Source of the DNA: Pirellulales bacterium
Lineage (GTDB): Bacteria; Planctomycetota; Planctomycetia; Pirellulales; JAEUIK01
DNA length: 64,000 bases
Assembly: GCA_019745975.1 (NCBI GenBank)
Contig: JAIESQ010000060.1
Span: 16,457 to 80,456, forward strand
Direction of reading: 5' to 3'
How positions within the stretch are numbered: position 1 is the first letter of the stretch; every line of letters starts with the position of its first letter. Position numbers and translations under genes: made by a program. Below are positions 32,653 through 42,480 of this stretch, piece by piece. The notes beneath the pieces are model-generated. The model was not told the origin of the DNA and made no database searches. It saw only the letters and a list, made by a program, of their open reading frames with translations.

Positions 32653-34032
32653 TCATTCCAAGAAGCAGATGCGCTTGTTGATGTCGACGTTGATCGAGCG
32701 ATAGGGCTGCGTGAGGTTGCCCGGGTGGAACAACTGCGTGCGCACATAATCCAAATCGTCCATCCCGATGGCATTGGTGAAGATCGGGGTCAGATAATTT
32801 ACGCCCACCTGCGACAGTTGCAGGGCTTCTCGGTCGTAGAACGACGGATGCACCTGCCGTGCGTGGATCAACCCGTAGCGGTCGCGAAAATCGTTGGCAT
32901 TGACCCGGTCGATGTAGAAACCGCGCTCGCGGTTCCATTGCAAGATCGCCACCCCGTTGGCGTGCCCTTCGGTTAATAAATCAACTGCATGCCCGCCCAA
33001 TTGCAATCCGTAAAACCGGTCGAAATAGACTGGCCGGCCGCCACGCTGCGTGTGCCCCACTTTGCGAGTGAAGATCGCCGCCCGCGCCGATTCGTTGCGC
33101 CGCTTGGTAGTGAAATAGCTGTCTCCCAGGCGTTCGATGAGGATTTGGCGAACCGCTTCGGCCGCGCCCGAGAGCACCTTGTTGCCGGCCGGATCGGTCG
33201 ACGCCACTTCCGAGCCCAGCTCGCGGCCGCTCTCGTCGACGATCCCTTCGCCGCAGACGATCACCACGTTCTTTTGCAAGTCGTATACGTCGAGCACGCG
33301 CTCCACCAACCGCTCGACGTTCAACGGCGCTTCGGGCAACAGCACGATATCAGGTTGGCCGTAGGCGGCTCCCATCGCCAGATAGCCTGAGTGACGCCCC
33401 ATGACTTCGATGATCGCGATCCGGCGATGGCTTTCGGCCGTGGTGCGGATGCGCTCCACGCCGCTGGCCGATACGTACACCGCCGTCGCGAATCCCGGCG
33501 TCACATAGTTCACCATGTGTTCGAGATCAAAGCGACCGCGAGCGGGTCCGCGCGTGTAGCGATAACCGGTGCCGCCATCACACGCCTCGCGGACCCATTC
33601 GTCGGGCTCTTGCCGGTAGTTCAGCCCGAGGTCGTTATCGATCGTCTTGGGCGCCAACACCGTGGGCAGGTATTCCGACAAGGCTTGCATGCCGTTAAGC
33701 GTGCCGTCGCCGCCGATGCAGATCAGTCCTTCGACCTTCAAGCGCCGCAAGCGATCGACCACCTCGCCCAGCATCGCCTTGTCGTTGGGGTCGACGTAGT
33801 CGCGCGAGGCGCCGATCAGCGTGCCGCCGCGCATGGCGTCGAGTTCGGGAATCGGACTGAACAACGGGTTCAGCTTGACGTGCGGCACCCGCGGGTTGAA
33901 CAAGCTGCTGAAGCCTTTGATGAAACCCAACACCTCGATTCGCCGCTGGCAGGCCCGCAGCGCGACTCCTTGCAACGTGGCATTGAGGGCCGGAGTGTCG
34001 CCCCCCGCGGTAAGGATGCCGATGCGGTTCAT
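32653..34032 (-). CDS. pfk: 6-phosphofructokinase (long, group III type)
   Basis: The 459-residue protein starts at ATG 34032 and begins RIGILTAGGDTPALN. It has the phosphate-binding IGGDGTLNG (residues 106-114), catalytic PKTIDNDLG (128-136), and the substrate segment EVMGRHSGYLAMGAA. Gly110 in GGDGT points to ATP as phosphoryl donor (PPi enzymes usually have Asp here), while Lys129 in PKTIDND occurs in both PPi- and some ATP-dependent long forms. Cofactor use therefore needs assay. It phosphorylates fructose 6-phosphate in glycolysis. It heads the minus-strand run. Confidence 0.92.
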   Translation of the reverse strand: MNRIGILTAGGDTPALNATLQGVALRACQRRIEVLGFIKGFSSLFNPRVPHVKLNPLFSPIPELDAMRGGTLIGASRDYVDPNDKAMLGEVVDRLRRLKVEGLICIGGDGTLNGMQALSEYLPTVLAPKTIDNDLGLNYRQEPDEWVREACDGGTGYRYTRGPARGRFDLEHMVNYVTPGFATAVYVSASGVERIRTTAESHRRIAIIEVMGRHSGYLAMGAAYGQPDIVLLPEAPLNVERLVERVLDVYDLQKNVVIVCGEGIVDESGRELGSEVASTDPAGNKVLSGAAEAVRQILIERLGDSYFTTKRRNESARAAIFTRKVGHTQRGGRPVYFDRFYGLQLGGHAVDLLTEGHANGVAILQWNRERGFYIDRVNANDFRDRYGLIHARQVHPSFYDREALQLSQVGVNYLTPIFTNAIGMDDLDYVRTQLFHPGNLTQPYRSINVDINKRICFLE

Positions 34033-34429
34033 GCGAATCGACCAGTCGTAGGTGGCTGCCAGCCGCCGTCGCCGTGCGGCCGACGAAACGTCGCGTGCGC
34101 TGCCAGACGACAGCCAGTCGCCCGCTCGGGGACGCTAGGGCGCAGCGTCAACCGTTGGGCAATCGGTATGCCGTCGCGGATCGATCGAAAGTCGTTTGCC
34201 GATTGACGGCAGTTTTCAACTCCAATCGGCGATCGTTGGTGAAACGCAACCTATAATTCCGCAATCGTTTGCGCGCAGCGCTAGACATCGCGTCGGGGTC
34301 GCAGTGGGCTCTGCGGCCGCTATGATTCTGGCCAGCAGTTGTCAGCGGGCTGCCTAACGGCGCGGCATCTGCTGGTCGAGCGCCTCGCAGTACCGATTTC
34401 GCCAGAAGTTAAAGCTCAAAGTTCGATCG
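34033..34429. other. divergent intergenic region
   Basis: The 397-bp region separates divergent pfk and the metallopeptidase gene. A plus-strand TATAAT occurs at 34252-34257 and TATGAT at 34321-34326, without a convincing -35 for either. I see no repeat element and no RNA gene. Confidence 0.4.
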
Positions 34430-35587
34430 ATGAGAACCTACCACTGTTCCTGCGGACAAACCGTATTTTACGAGAACAGCCTGTGCCTGGCCTGTGGAGC
34501 CGAGCTCGGCTTTTGCCCCCAGTGCCGAAGCATCGTCTCTCTGCTGCCGATTGAAGGGGGCCAGTACCGTTGCGGTAACAGCAAGTGCGGCGCAACGCTG
34601 GCCAAGTGCGCCAACTACATCGAACACAACGTCTGCAATCGTTGCGTCGCCGTCCCTGGTTTGGAAACTCTCTGCGACTGTTGCCGCTTCAACGACACGA
34701 TTCCCGATCTGACAGTCCCCGGCAATAAGGAGAAGTGGTTTCGCCTCGAAACGGCCAAGCGCCGGCTGTTCTACGATCTCGGCGAACTAGGGCTCCCCTA
34801 CGGCACCGAGGCCGACGGCATCGAACCGCCGCTCCGCTTCGACTTCAAGGCGGACGTTATCCCGCAAACCATCTTCTGGCGGCGCATCGGCAAAGGCGAG
34901 CGCGTCTACACGGGGCACGCTTCCGGACGCATCACAATCAACATCCGTGAGGCCGACGACGTCGCGCGCGAAAAGGTACGCATCGACCTGGGCGAAGCGC
35001 ATCGCACGCTGATCGGCCACTTCCGGCACGAGATCGGTCATTTCTATTGGGACGTGCTCGTCAAAGGACGCCGCGAGGAGGAGTGCATCGCCGTCTTCGG
35101 CGACCACAATAACCCTACGTATGCCGACGCCCTCGAAGCGCACTACAAGAACGGCGCGGCGGCCAATTGGGCCCAAAACTACATCAGCCCCTACGCCACC
35201 ATGCACCCCTGGGAGGATTTCGCCGAAAGCTGGGCCACGTACCTCGACATGGCCAGCGTGCTCGATACGGCCGAACACGCCGGCTTCGGCGGCGCCACGC
35301 GGATGGTCTACGCCGAGATCGACCCGATGATCGCCCGCTACCAGGAGCTGGGCATTACGCTCAACGAGTTCAATCGCGGCATGGGCCTCTTGGACGTCGT
35401 GCCCGAAGTCTTCGTCCCCGCGGTCGTCGACAAACTGCGCTACATTCACCGCCTGGTGCGGCTCGGGCGGGGCGAGAACCGCGCGATCTATCCCGACGGC
35501 CCGCCACCAGCGTTGGCCGAGCCATCGGGCGTTGAATCGCAACCGGCCGCGATTGCCCCGCAACCAGCCGTGGCGGCCGCTACTTGA
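34430..35587 (+). CDS. zinc-ribbon plus HExxH metallopeptidase (Peptidase_Mx/COG4307-like)
   Basis: The 385-residue protein starts at ATG 34430. The N-terminal 90 residues hold about seven cysteine pairs (CSC, CLAC, CPQC, CGNSKC, CNRC, CDCC), indicating two or more zinc ribbons. Residues 192-208 read [17 protein letters not shown], an HExxH zinc protease motif (His200, Glu201, His204). A conserved [18 protein letters not shown] follows and likely supplies the third ligand. This matches the putative zinc-binding metallopeptidase family. It has no signal peptide, so it is probably cytoplasmic. Substrates are unknown. The stop overlaps the convergent glutamine synthetase gene by 8 bp. Confidence 0.88.
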   Translation: MRTYHCSCGQTVFYENSLCLACGAELGFCPQCRSIVSLLPIEGGQYRCGNSKCGATLAKCANYIEHNVCNRCVAVPGLETLCDCCRFNDTIPDLTVPGNKEKWFRLETAKRRLFYDLGELGLPYGTEADGIEPPLRFDFKADVIPQTIFWRRIGKGERVYTGHASGRITINIREADDVAREKVRIDLGEAHRTLIGHFRHEIGHFYWDVLVKGRREEECIAVFGDHNNPTYADALEAHYKNGAAANWAQNYISPYATMHPWEDFAESWATYLDMASVLDTAEHAGFGGATRMVYAEIDPMIARYQELGITLNEFNRGMGLLDVVPEVFVPAVVDKLRYIHRLVRLGRGENRAIYPDGPPPALAEPSGVESQPAAIAPQPAVAAAT

Positions 35588-37838
35588 TGAACAGCATCTC
35601 CTGGTAGGTCGGCAGCGGCCAGATGTCGTCGGCGACCATTCCTTCGAGTTCGTCGGCGTACTTGCGCACTTCGGCCATCGCCGGCACCACCTCTTCGCAG
35701 AAGTGCCGCGCCTCGGCTTCTAGACTGTCGGCGTCGTGATGCGCCAGAGTTTTGTCGAGCACGGCGATCGCGTCCTGCAGGTTCTTCACCAACTCGGTGA
35801 TCTTGTCGAGCGTATCGGTGTCGAACTCGTAACCCACCAGCTTGAGATTGGCACACGTCGAGGCCAGCTCGTTCTGGTAGCGGATCGCCGCCGGGAAGAT
35901 CAGCGTCCGCGCCATTTCCATCGTTTGCAGACCCTCGACGCGGACCGTCTTGCAATACTGCTCGAGATAGATATCCAAGCGGCTTTGCAGCTCGCGGGTC
36001 GACAGCACGCCGTACTTGGTAAATAGCGCGTTGATATCCGGCTTGGCCAGCATCGGCAGCGCGTCGGTCGTCGTCTTCAAGTTCAACAGCCCGCGGGCGG
36101 CCGCTTCCTTGTGCCACGCGGCTGAGTAGCCGTCGCCATTGAAGATGATCGCCTCGCACTCGTTGATGATCTCGGTCAAGAGCTTCTGCACGGCCGCGTG
36201 CAGACTGTCGGCGTCGCTGGCCATCGCCGCCTCGAGCTTGGTGGCGCAATAGTCGAGCGACTCGCAAACGATGGTGTTCATCGCCACCAGCGGCCCGGCG
36301 ATCGATTGGTTGGCGCCCACCGCCCGGAACTCGAAACGATTGCCTGTGAAAGCAAACGGGCTCGTGCGGTTGCGGTCGCCGGCGTCCTTGGGCAGCGGCG
36401 GCAGCACGTCGACCCCGACGGTCAGCGTTCCCTTGGCGAGCGAGGAGTTCGCGCCCCCCGACTTCTTGATCTGCTGAAATACGTCGGTCAATTGATCGCC
36501 GAGGAAGATCGAGATGATCGCCGGCGGGGCCTCGTTCGCGCCCAGCCGATGGTCGTTGCCGGCCGATGCCACCACGGCTCGCAACAGTCCTTGATACTTG
36601 AAGACCGCGCGGATCACCGCCGCGCAGAACACGAGAAACTGGGCGTTCGTGTGCGGCGTATCGCCGGGGTCGAGCAGGTTTCCCTGGCTCTTGCTTCCCA
36701 GCGACCAGTTGACGTGCTTGCCCGACCCGTTCACGCCGGCGAACGGCTTCTCGTGCGTCAGGCAGGCCATACCGTACTTCTCGGCCACGCGCTTCAACGT
36801 GGTCATCATCAACTGTTGGTGATCGGTTGCCAAATTGGCCGATTCGAACACCGGGGCAATCTCGTACTGGCCAGGCGCGACTTCGTTGTGCCGCGTCTTC
36901 ACCGGAATGCCCAGCTTGTACAACTCGCGCTCGACTTCGAGCATGAAGGCCAATACGCGCTCGGGGATCGCGCCGAAGTAGTGATCCTCGAATTCCTGCC
37001 CCTTCGGCGGCTTGGCGCCGAACAGCGTGCGACCGCAAGTGAACAGGTCCGGACGCGAGAAGTAAAAGTGCCGGTCGACGAGGAAATACTCCTGCTCGGG
37101 CCCGGCCGTCGAAGCGACAAACGCCTCGTCGTCGTGGCCGAACAACTTCAAGATCCGATTCGCTTGCTTGTTCAGTGCCTGCATCGACCGCAGCACGGGC
37201 GTCTTCTTGTCGAGCGCTTCGCCCGTCCACGAAACAAATGCCGTCGGAATGCACAGCGTTGTGCCGTTCGGGTTTTCGAGAATGTAGGCCGGGCTGGTCA
37301 CGTCCCAGATCGTGTAGCCGCGCGCTTCGAAGGTCGCGCGAATGCCGCCGGTCGGGAAGCTCGAACCATCGGGTTCGCCCTGAATGAGTTGCTTGCCGCT
37401 GAACTCGGCAATCGCTCCCCCGTCGCCGTCGGGCGACAAAAAGCTGTCGTGCTTCTCGGCGGTTAACCCCGTCAGCGGGTAGAACACGTGCGCGTAGTGC
37501 GTGGCGCCCTTTTCGATCGCCCAGTCCTTCATGGCCGATGCGACAATGTCGGCGATCGATGGATCGAGCTTGGCACCCGATTCGATCGTCTTCATCACCG
37601 ACTTGTACACCGGCTTCGGCAGCCGGGCTTTCATGACGGCCGAGCCGAAGACGTTCGAGCTGAACAGCTCATGAGCGGGCGTTTCGTTGAAGTTCAAGGG
37701 AGGAGAGATCGGTCGCCAGTTGGTTACCGCCGAGATCGCGGCCATCCGCGCCGACATGCTGGTGGGCGCATTGCGACTACCACCCGCGGCTGCCGCCCCA
37801 TTGGCCGATCCAATACCTGTCGAAAAGCTCGTGCTCAC
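35580..37838 (-). CDS. glnN: glutamine synthetase type III
   Basis: The 752-residue protein starts at ATG 37838. The length, much above the roughly 470 residues of type I, and motifs such as [59 protein letters not shown], and [13 protein letters not shown] identify GSIII. It condenses ammonia and glutamate with ATP to glutamine. The N-terminal 30 residues are Gly/Ala/Ser-rich and probably disordered. It is monocistronic with a long spacer upstream that could hold nitrogen-responsive control, though I could not identify a site. Confidence 0.93.
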   Translation of the reverse strand: MSTSFSTGIGSANGAAAAGGSRNAPTSMSARMAAISAVTNWRPISPPLNFNETPAHELFSSNVFGSAVMKARLPKPVYKSVMKTIESGAKLDPSIADIVASAMKDWAIEKGATHYAHVFYPLTGLTAEKHDSFLSPDGDGGAIAEFSGKQLIQGEPDGSSFPTGGIRATFEARGYTIWDVTSPAYILENPNGTTLCIPTAFVSWTGEALDKKTPVLRSMQALNKQANRILKLFGHDDEAFVASTAGPEQEYFLVDRHFYFSRPDLFTCGRTLFGAKPPKGQEFEDHYFGAIPERVLAFMLEVERELYKLGIPVKTRHNEVAPGQYEIAPVFESANLATDHQQLMMTTLKRVAEKYGMACLTHEKPFAGVNGSGKHVNWSLGSKSQGNLLDPGDTPHTNAQFLVFCAAVIRAVFKYQGLLRAVVASAGNDHRLGANEAPPAIISIFLGDQLTDVFQQIKKSGGANSSLAKGTLTVGVDVLPPLPKDAGDRNRTSPFAFTGNRFEFRAVGANQSIAGPLVAMNTIVCESLDYCATKLEAAMASDADSLHAAVQKLLTEIINECEAIIFNGDGYSAAWHKEAAARGLLNLKTTTDALPMLAKPDINALFTKYGVLSTRELQSRLDIYLEQYCKTVRVEGLQTMEMARTLIFPAAIRYQNELASTCANLKLVGYEFDTDTLDKITELVKNLQDAIAVLDKTLAHHDADSLEAEARHFCEEVVPAMAEVRKYADELEGMVADDIWPLPTYQEMLFIK

Positions 37839-38147
37839 GATGTTTCCCTCGCTTCAATCTTGCGACAAGACGTGCATCCCAACCTGCGCGGAGGATACGG
37901 GGCGCGACGTTATCCATCGCGGCGCTCCGCACGCGCAGACCGGCTCGTGCCCTGGCAGAGAGCAACCGGCGTGCCATGCCGAGCGCGTACCCGTCGACTG
38001 GACAGTTTCCCGCCGAAATACGCGGCATTTCGGCTGGGCGGCCGGCATCGGCTGCCCGCGCCTGTCGTCTCTTTGTGCGGCCGCTGCTGAATCGTGCGGC
38101 AGGGCGCTCGCTCTGGCGAGCGGTCCCTGGCGTCCGCCGACGCCGTT

Positions 38148-38294
38148 GTTAGCCGCGGAGCCTGCTCCGCGCGCTAGCTGGTTCGACGCGGAAGCGCCAT
38201 ACGCGCGAACCGAGTTGGCGGATCGCACGAGCTAGCGCGCGGGGACGTTACTGGACCTGGACCCGCGTGCGGTCCACGCGATCACGCGGCTAAC
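38148..38294. repeat. family-B composite element with nested hairpin
   Basis: The outer ends GTTAGCCGCGG and GCGGCTAAC are inverted, with internal GCGCTAGC and GAGCTAGCGCGCGGGG. A further hairpin TGGACCCGC/GCGGTCCA is nested near the right end, and the same hairpin sequence occurs inside the glycosidase gene at 47726-47750. Length is 147 bp. Confidence 0.75.
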
Positions 38295-38296
38295 AA

Positions 38297-38560
38297 AACT
38301 CCGCGTTCTCCGCGGCTCCGCGCGAGCAATGCGTGTTGCTCGCGGAGGCGCGGAGGGCACGGACTTTTCGGCGCGCAGACCAACGATCCTCAGATTGCAC
38401 AGAGTTTCGCAGTTCGGGAATCCCCATCTGCGCAAGCGGCGAAATCTGTGGAAAAACGAATTGGCGTGCTTCGCACAACCTACCAATTTCTTCTTTGCGA
38501 TCTTCGCGGCATCGCGGCGAATTTGTCCGGCGCAGAGGTCTTGCCAGGAACCGCCCACGA
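38297..38560. repeat. degenerate low-complexity repeat tract
   Basis: The tract begins with a hairpin built on CTCCGCG-GAGCAA / TTGCTC-GCGGAG. It continues with phrases such as CAGATTGCACAGAGTTTCGC, GAAATCTGTGGAAAAACG and TCTTTGCGATCTTCGCGGC. The phrasing is internally repetitive and non-coding in appearance. It looks like decayed repeat DNA. Confidence 0.45.
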
Positions 38561-38824
38561 TCTGGGGCACTACCTGGTTTCTGTCCGGCGGGCGGCAATC
38601 CAGTTCGATCGTTTGAATTCGGGGCCGCGGCCGGGCGTTGGGTACCGCGACTCGGTTCATCCTAAGCGCGGGGTGGCTATTTGTCAATAGAATTTAGACC
38701 ATTTTTTTGTACATATGTTTCGGTCTGGGCCGCTGTGGGGCCGTGGCCATGGTTGGCGGAGTGGTCGGCGGCGGCGGCCGACCCGAAATCGCCAGACGTT
38801 TCGCTCGCGGCTATCCTGAACGGC

Positions 38825-39193
38825 ATGAATGAGCAGCCCACGAGACGGCAAGCCACGGCACGCTGGTTCCGCTTCCGGCTCTCAACGGTCCTGATTCTGA
38901 CCGCGATCGCGGCCTGGGCGATGGCGACGCGGCCGTTTGTGATGCTGGTCGAACCCAACGCCCCGAAATCCGTTTATCGCTGGATCACCATTCCGTGGGG
39001 AACGATCTTCGTGGAGGTTCAGCGATCACCGGGGGTTGTAGATTGCATGAGGTTCGAAAAAGTGTTGAATCCGCAACTTGTTTTGGTCGCGGTGATCTTC
39101 GCCGCGTTCCTCGCCTGGAAAGCCGCTTGGGCCGTGGTCGAACGGCGACGGCGATCTGCTCGCGCGACGCCGCCCGGGAGGCCATTGCATTAG
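38825..39193 (+). CDS. small membrane protein with planctomycete FRLST-type N-terminus
   Basis: I choose ATG 38825 because the following RWFRFRLSTVLILTAIAAWAMA is the charged-then-hydrophobic opening common to short planctomycete membrane proteins. The 122-residue product has one N-terminal membrane segment, a short extracytoplasmic part with PWGTIFVEVQ, and a second membrane segment (LVLVAVIFAAFLAWKAAWAVV) before an Arg-rich tail. No function is known. The stop TAG lies inside the left end (TTAGCCGCG) of a family-B element, so that insertion appears to define the present C-terminus. Confidence 0.7.
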   Translation: MNEQPTRRQATARWFRFRLSTVLILTAIAAWAMATRPFVMLVEPNAPKSVYRWITIPWGTIFVEVQRSPGVVDCMRFEKVLNPQLVLVAVIFAAFLAWKAAWAVVERRRRSARATPPGRPLH

Positions 39194-39386
39194 CCGCGTT
39201 AGCGGCGGCAGCGCGTAGCCGTGGGTGCAACCCACGGACGATTCACGCGCTACGATCGAAGCCGCGTAGCGGCGACAGCCACCTCGTTGAACGAAGGATG
39301 CCGCCGCTGCGCGGCTCTGGTACGTGATGTCACCAATACCGTGGGCTCGCGCCCACGGCTAGGTGATTTCGCCGCGTCGCGGCTAA
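39190..39386. repeat. family-B-type composite element
   Basis: The ends TTAGCCGCG and CGCGGCTAA are inverted. Internal hairpins include CCGTGGGTGCAACCCACGG and CCGTGGGCTCGCGCCCACGG, with further GCGTAGC/GCTACG segments between them. At 197 bp it is longer than other copies and may be two fused elements. Confidence 0.7.
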
Positions 39387-39470
39387 ATGCGGAAGCGCAC
39401 GATCCGGCGTGTAATTGCCACCGTGGTTCTCCAACCGGAATTCTCGATTCGCCACCGCTAGAATGGCGCT

Positions 39471-39548
39471 ATGGTCAAGGCCTCGAAGCGCCGTTGGCTT
39501 CAGTTCAGCCTTCGCACATGGCTGTTGTTGGCCGCCTTGCTATCCTGA
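39471..39548 (+). pseudogene. 25-codon remnant of an SLRT-type membrane protein N-terminus
   Basis: ATG 39471 opens a 25-codon frame whose product starts MVKASKRRW and continues LQFSLRTWLLLAALL before TGA. FSLRT followed by a hydrophobic run is the characteristic opening of many planctomycete membrane proteins. The frame stops at the point where the body of such a protein should follow. It may be a truncated gene, or a short peptide ahead of the next gene, which starts five bases later. Confidence 0.5.
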
Positions 39549-39552
39549 CGGC

Positions 39553-39822
39553 ATGGACGAGAATCCGTATCGAGCGCCAGAAGGGGAAGCGAAGGTCGCG
39601 CCGGCGCCTGACTGGCAAGAAGTGCTTTGGCGACGAATGCTGCTGGGAGGGTTTCTGTCCTTTTCTCTACTCTTCGCCTATGGGGCCTACGTGGGCGTGG
39701 GGCTGTGGATCAACTTGGGGCACTGGCAGACATTCGCTCGGTGCTCGACCTATTCAGCCGCGTGCCTGGCAATTGCGTACTTGCTGCGGAGATGGTGGCG
39801 CCGACGAGCAACACACTGTTGA
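39553..39822 (+). CDS. small two-segment membrane protein (MDENPYRAP type)
   Basis: ATG 39553 gives MDENPYRAPEGEAK, an opening common in short planctomycete membrane proteins. The 89-residue product has two hydrophobic segments (FLSFSLLFAYGAYVGVGLWI and YSAACLAIAYLL) and an Arg-rich C-terminus. No catalytic residue is seen and the function is unknown. It starts five bases after the SLRT remnant, so the two may be translationally coupled. Confidence 0.7.
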   Translation: MDENPYRAPEGEAKVAPAPDWQEVLWRRMLLGGFLSFSLLFAYGAYVGVGLWINLGHWQTFARCSTYSAACLAIAYLLRRWWRRRATHC

Positions 39823-39912
39823 GACACTACCCGTCCTGGCCGGGTCTAGCGATTTCCTGGTGCAACGCGTAAGCTGCCGACAATCCCGTTGCCGTCGTCA
39901 AGGAGAGACCCG

Positions 39913-40173
39913 ATGAACAAGGATGAAATTCTCAAGAAACTGGCCGCCGGCGAGCTGGCCGTCGAAGAAGCCTCGAAGCTCTTGGCCGCCAGCGAGCCGA
40001 AGCGCGGGCAGCTCTACTGCAAGGTGAGCGAGAAGGGGGCCGTAAGCGTGTACGGCCTGCAACGCATGCCGGTCACGCTCTACGTCGAGCAGTGGGAACG
40101 GCTGTTGGACTTCGGCGACCAGGTTCGCGCGTTTCTCAAGGAGAACGACGCCAAGCTGAAGCGGAAGGAGTAG
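39913..40173 (+). CDS. small conserved-type protein, function unknown
   Basis: AGGAGAG lies seven bases before ATG 39913. The 86-residue soluble product begins MNKDEILKKLAAGELAVEEASKLLA, a two-helix pattern similar to the short helical segment found at the start of many bacterial regulators and SHOCT-like proteins (residues KLAAGELAVEEA). A beta-strand stretch (QLYCKVSEKGAVSVYGL) and a helix ending in a Lys-rich tail follow. The family is not named with confidence. It could be a small adaptor or nucleic-acid-associated protein. Confidence 0.8.
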   Translation: MNKDEILKKLAAGELAVEEASKLLAASEPKRGQLYCKVSEKGAVSVYGLQRMPVTLYVEQWERLLDFGDQVRAFLKENDAKLKRKE

Positions 40174-40215
40174 GGGAGCGAGCGGGGCGGGTAGTGATAC
40201 GCTCTGGCGACAAGC

Positions 40216-40425
40216 ATGGCTGAAAACGGCATTGCCGAAATGGCGAGTATGGCTAATCAGATACGAATCCGTCGCCATTGGTCACGCAGGCGGCGGGTTC
40301 GTCCAGTCTTGGATACTGTGCTGAGCTGCGTTGGGATGGTGGTAGCAATTAGCTGGGCTATCGTTTCGGTCATCGTTCCTAGAGTCCGCCCAAAAGCACG
40401 ACGGTGCAGCAAGCGACTCGACTGA
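40216..40425 (+). CDS. possible small membrane protein
   Basis: The 69-residue frame from ATG 40216 has a strongly basic N-terminal half (RIRRHWSRRRRVRP), one hydrophobic segment (VLSCVGMVVAISWAIVSVIV), and a basic tail. No ribosome site is evident. Composition suits a single-pass membrane peptide, but chance cannot be excluded. Confidence 0.35.
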   Translation: MAENGIAEMASMANQIRIRRHWSRRRRVRPVLDTVLSCVGMVVAISWAIVSVIVPRVRPKARRCSKRLD

Positions 40426-40516
40426 GAATAGGACCCGCGAGTGGCACAGGAGTCCTTCCGGTTGGCGCCAGTGCAATCACTAACATTCGAAGGCCGGAAC
40501 GACTCCAGTCCCCGCA

Positions 40517-40644
40517 GGGTGGCACCGACCCTGTCGGTGTCGCGCAGCGATAAGAGGGACTTATGTTGCGCAGCCGCTCGCGATGCTCACGCGTCAACAT
40601 TTGCCTCTTGTGCCTGCGGCACCCTGACGGGGTCAGGGCCACCC
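40517..40644. repeat. composite palindromic element (family-A-like ends)
   Basis: The outer ends GGGTGGC and GCCACCC are inverted. The left hairpin is CCGACCCTGTCGG and the right hairpin CCCTGACGGGGTCAGGG. Internal sequence is unrelated to the other copies. Length is 128 bp. It lies in the spacer after the small ORF. Confidence 0.65.
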
Positions 40645-40737
40645 AAGCGCACCGATAGACAGGGCAAAGGTTACGCGAATTGCCCGGCTCTGCTTGTTCG
40701 TCGGCGACGCGAGTGTTCATGAATCGCTCCGTCTCGT

Positions 40738-40762
40738 GCCGACTGCCAAGCAGTGGCACACC
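40738..40762. repeat. family-A-like half palindrome
   Basis: TGCCGACTGCCAAGCAGTGGCA forms a hairpin like the right arm of the element at 42339-42460. It lies about 25 bases beyond the stop of the flavoprotein gene. Confidence 0.55.
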
Positions 40763-40786
40763 TAGGTTAGACCGAATTCACCCGCC

Positions 40787-42232
<1,446 letters not shown>

Positions 42233-42239
42233 ATTCCTC

Positions 42240-42305
42240 TGTAGGGTGTGCGCAGCACACCAGTTGTACAAACGCTGCGCATTGATGCGTTTCACGCACC
42301 CTACA
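42240..42305. repeat. family-C composite palindromic element
   Basis: The outer ends TGTAGGGTG and CACCCTACA are inverted. Each side forms a hairpin (GTGTGCGCAGCACAC and GCGTTTCACGC). Length is 66 bp. It abuts the flavoprotein start and may separate its promoter from GlgC. Confidence 0.75.
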
Positions 42306-42338
42306 AATCTCAAGGTTTAGGGCGGAACCACGGAAATT

Positions 42339-42460
42339 GTGTGCCACTGCTTCGCAGAAGCAGTGCGAACTACGCTGCGCCGCAATCAGCGCGACACTGC
42401 TTGCCGACGCTGGATGAGCATAGCGGCGCGCACTGGTCATGTCGGCAAGCAGTGGCACAC
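42339..42460. repeat. family-A-like composite element
   Basis: The ends GTGTGCCACTGC and GCAGTGGCACAC are inverted. The left hairpin is CACTGCTTCGCAGAAGCAGTG. The right arm GCTTGCCGAC pairs with GTCGGCAAGC about 48 bases apart. Length is 122 bp, in the 249-bp spacer between the flavoprotein gene and glgC. Confidence 0.7.
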
Positions 42461-42480
42461 CAACGTGACGTGATTCACCC

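Larger units (their letters stand above)
37839..38824. other. repeat-containing spacer
   Basis: The 986-bp spacer between glnN (minus) and a small membrane gene (plus) contains a composite family-B element at 38148-38294 and degenerate repeat sequence at 38297-38560. Short frames here are not supported as genes. The AT-rich patch at 38681-38725 might hold a promoter for the downstream gene. Confidence 0.55.

Noticed and set aside
35488..37254. 588-codon minus-strand frame
   Set aside because: It overlaps glnN on the same strand in another frame; glnN has all GSIII motifs.
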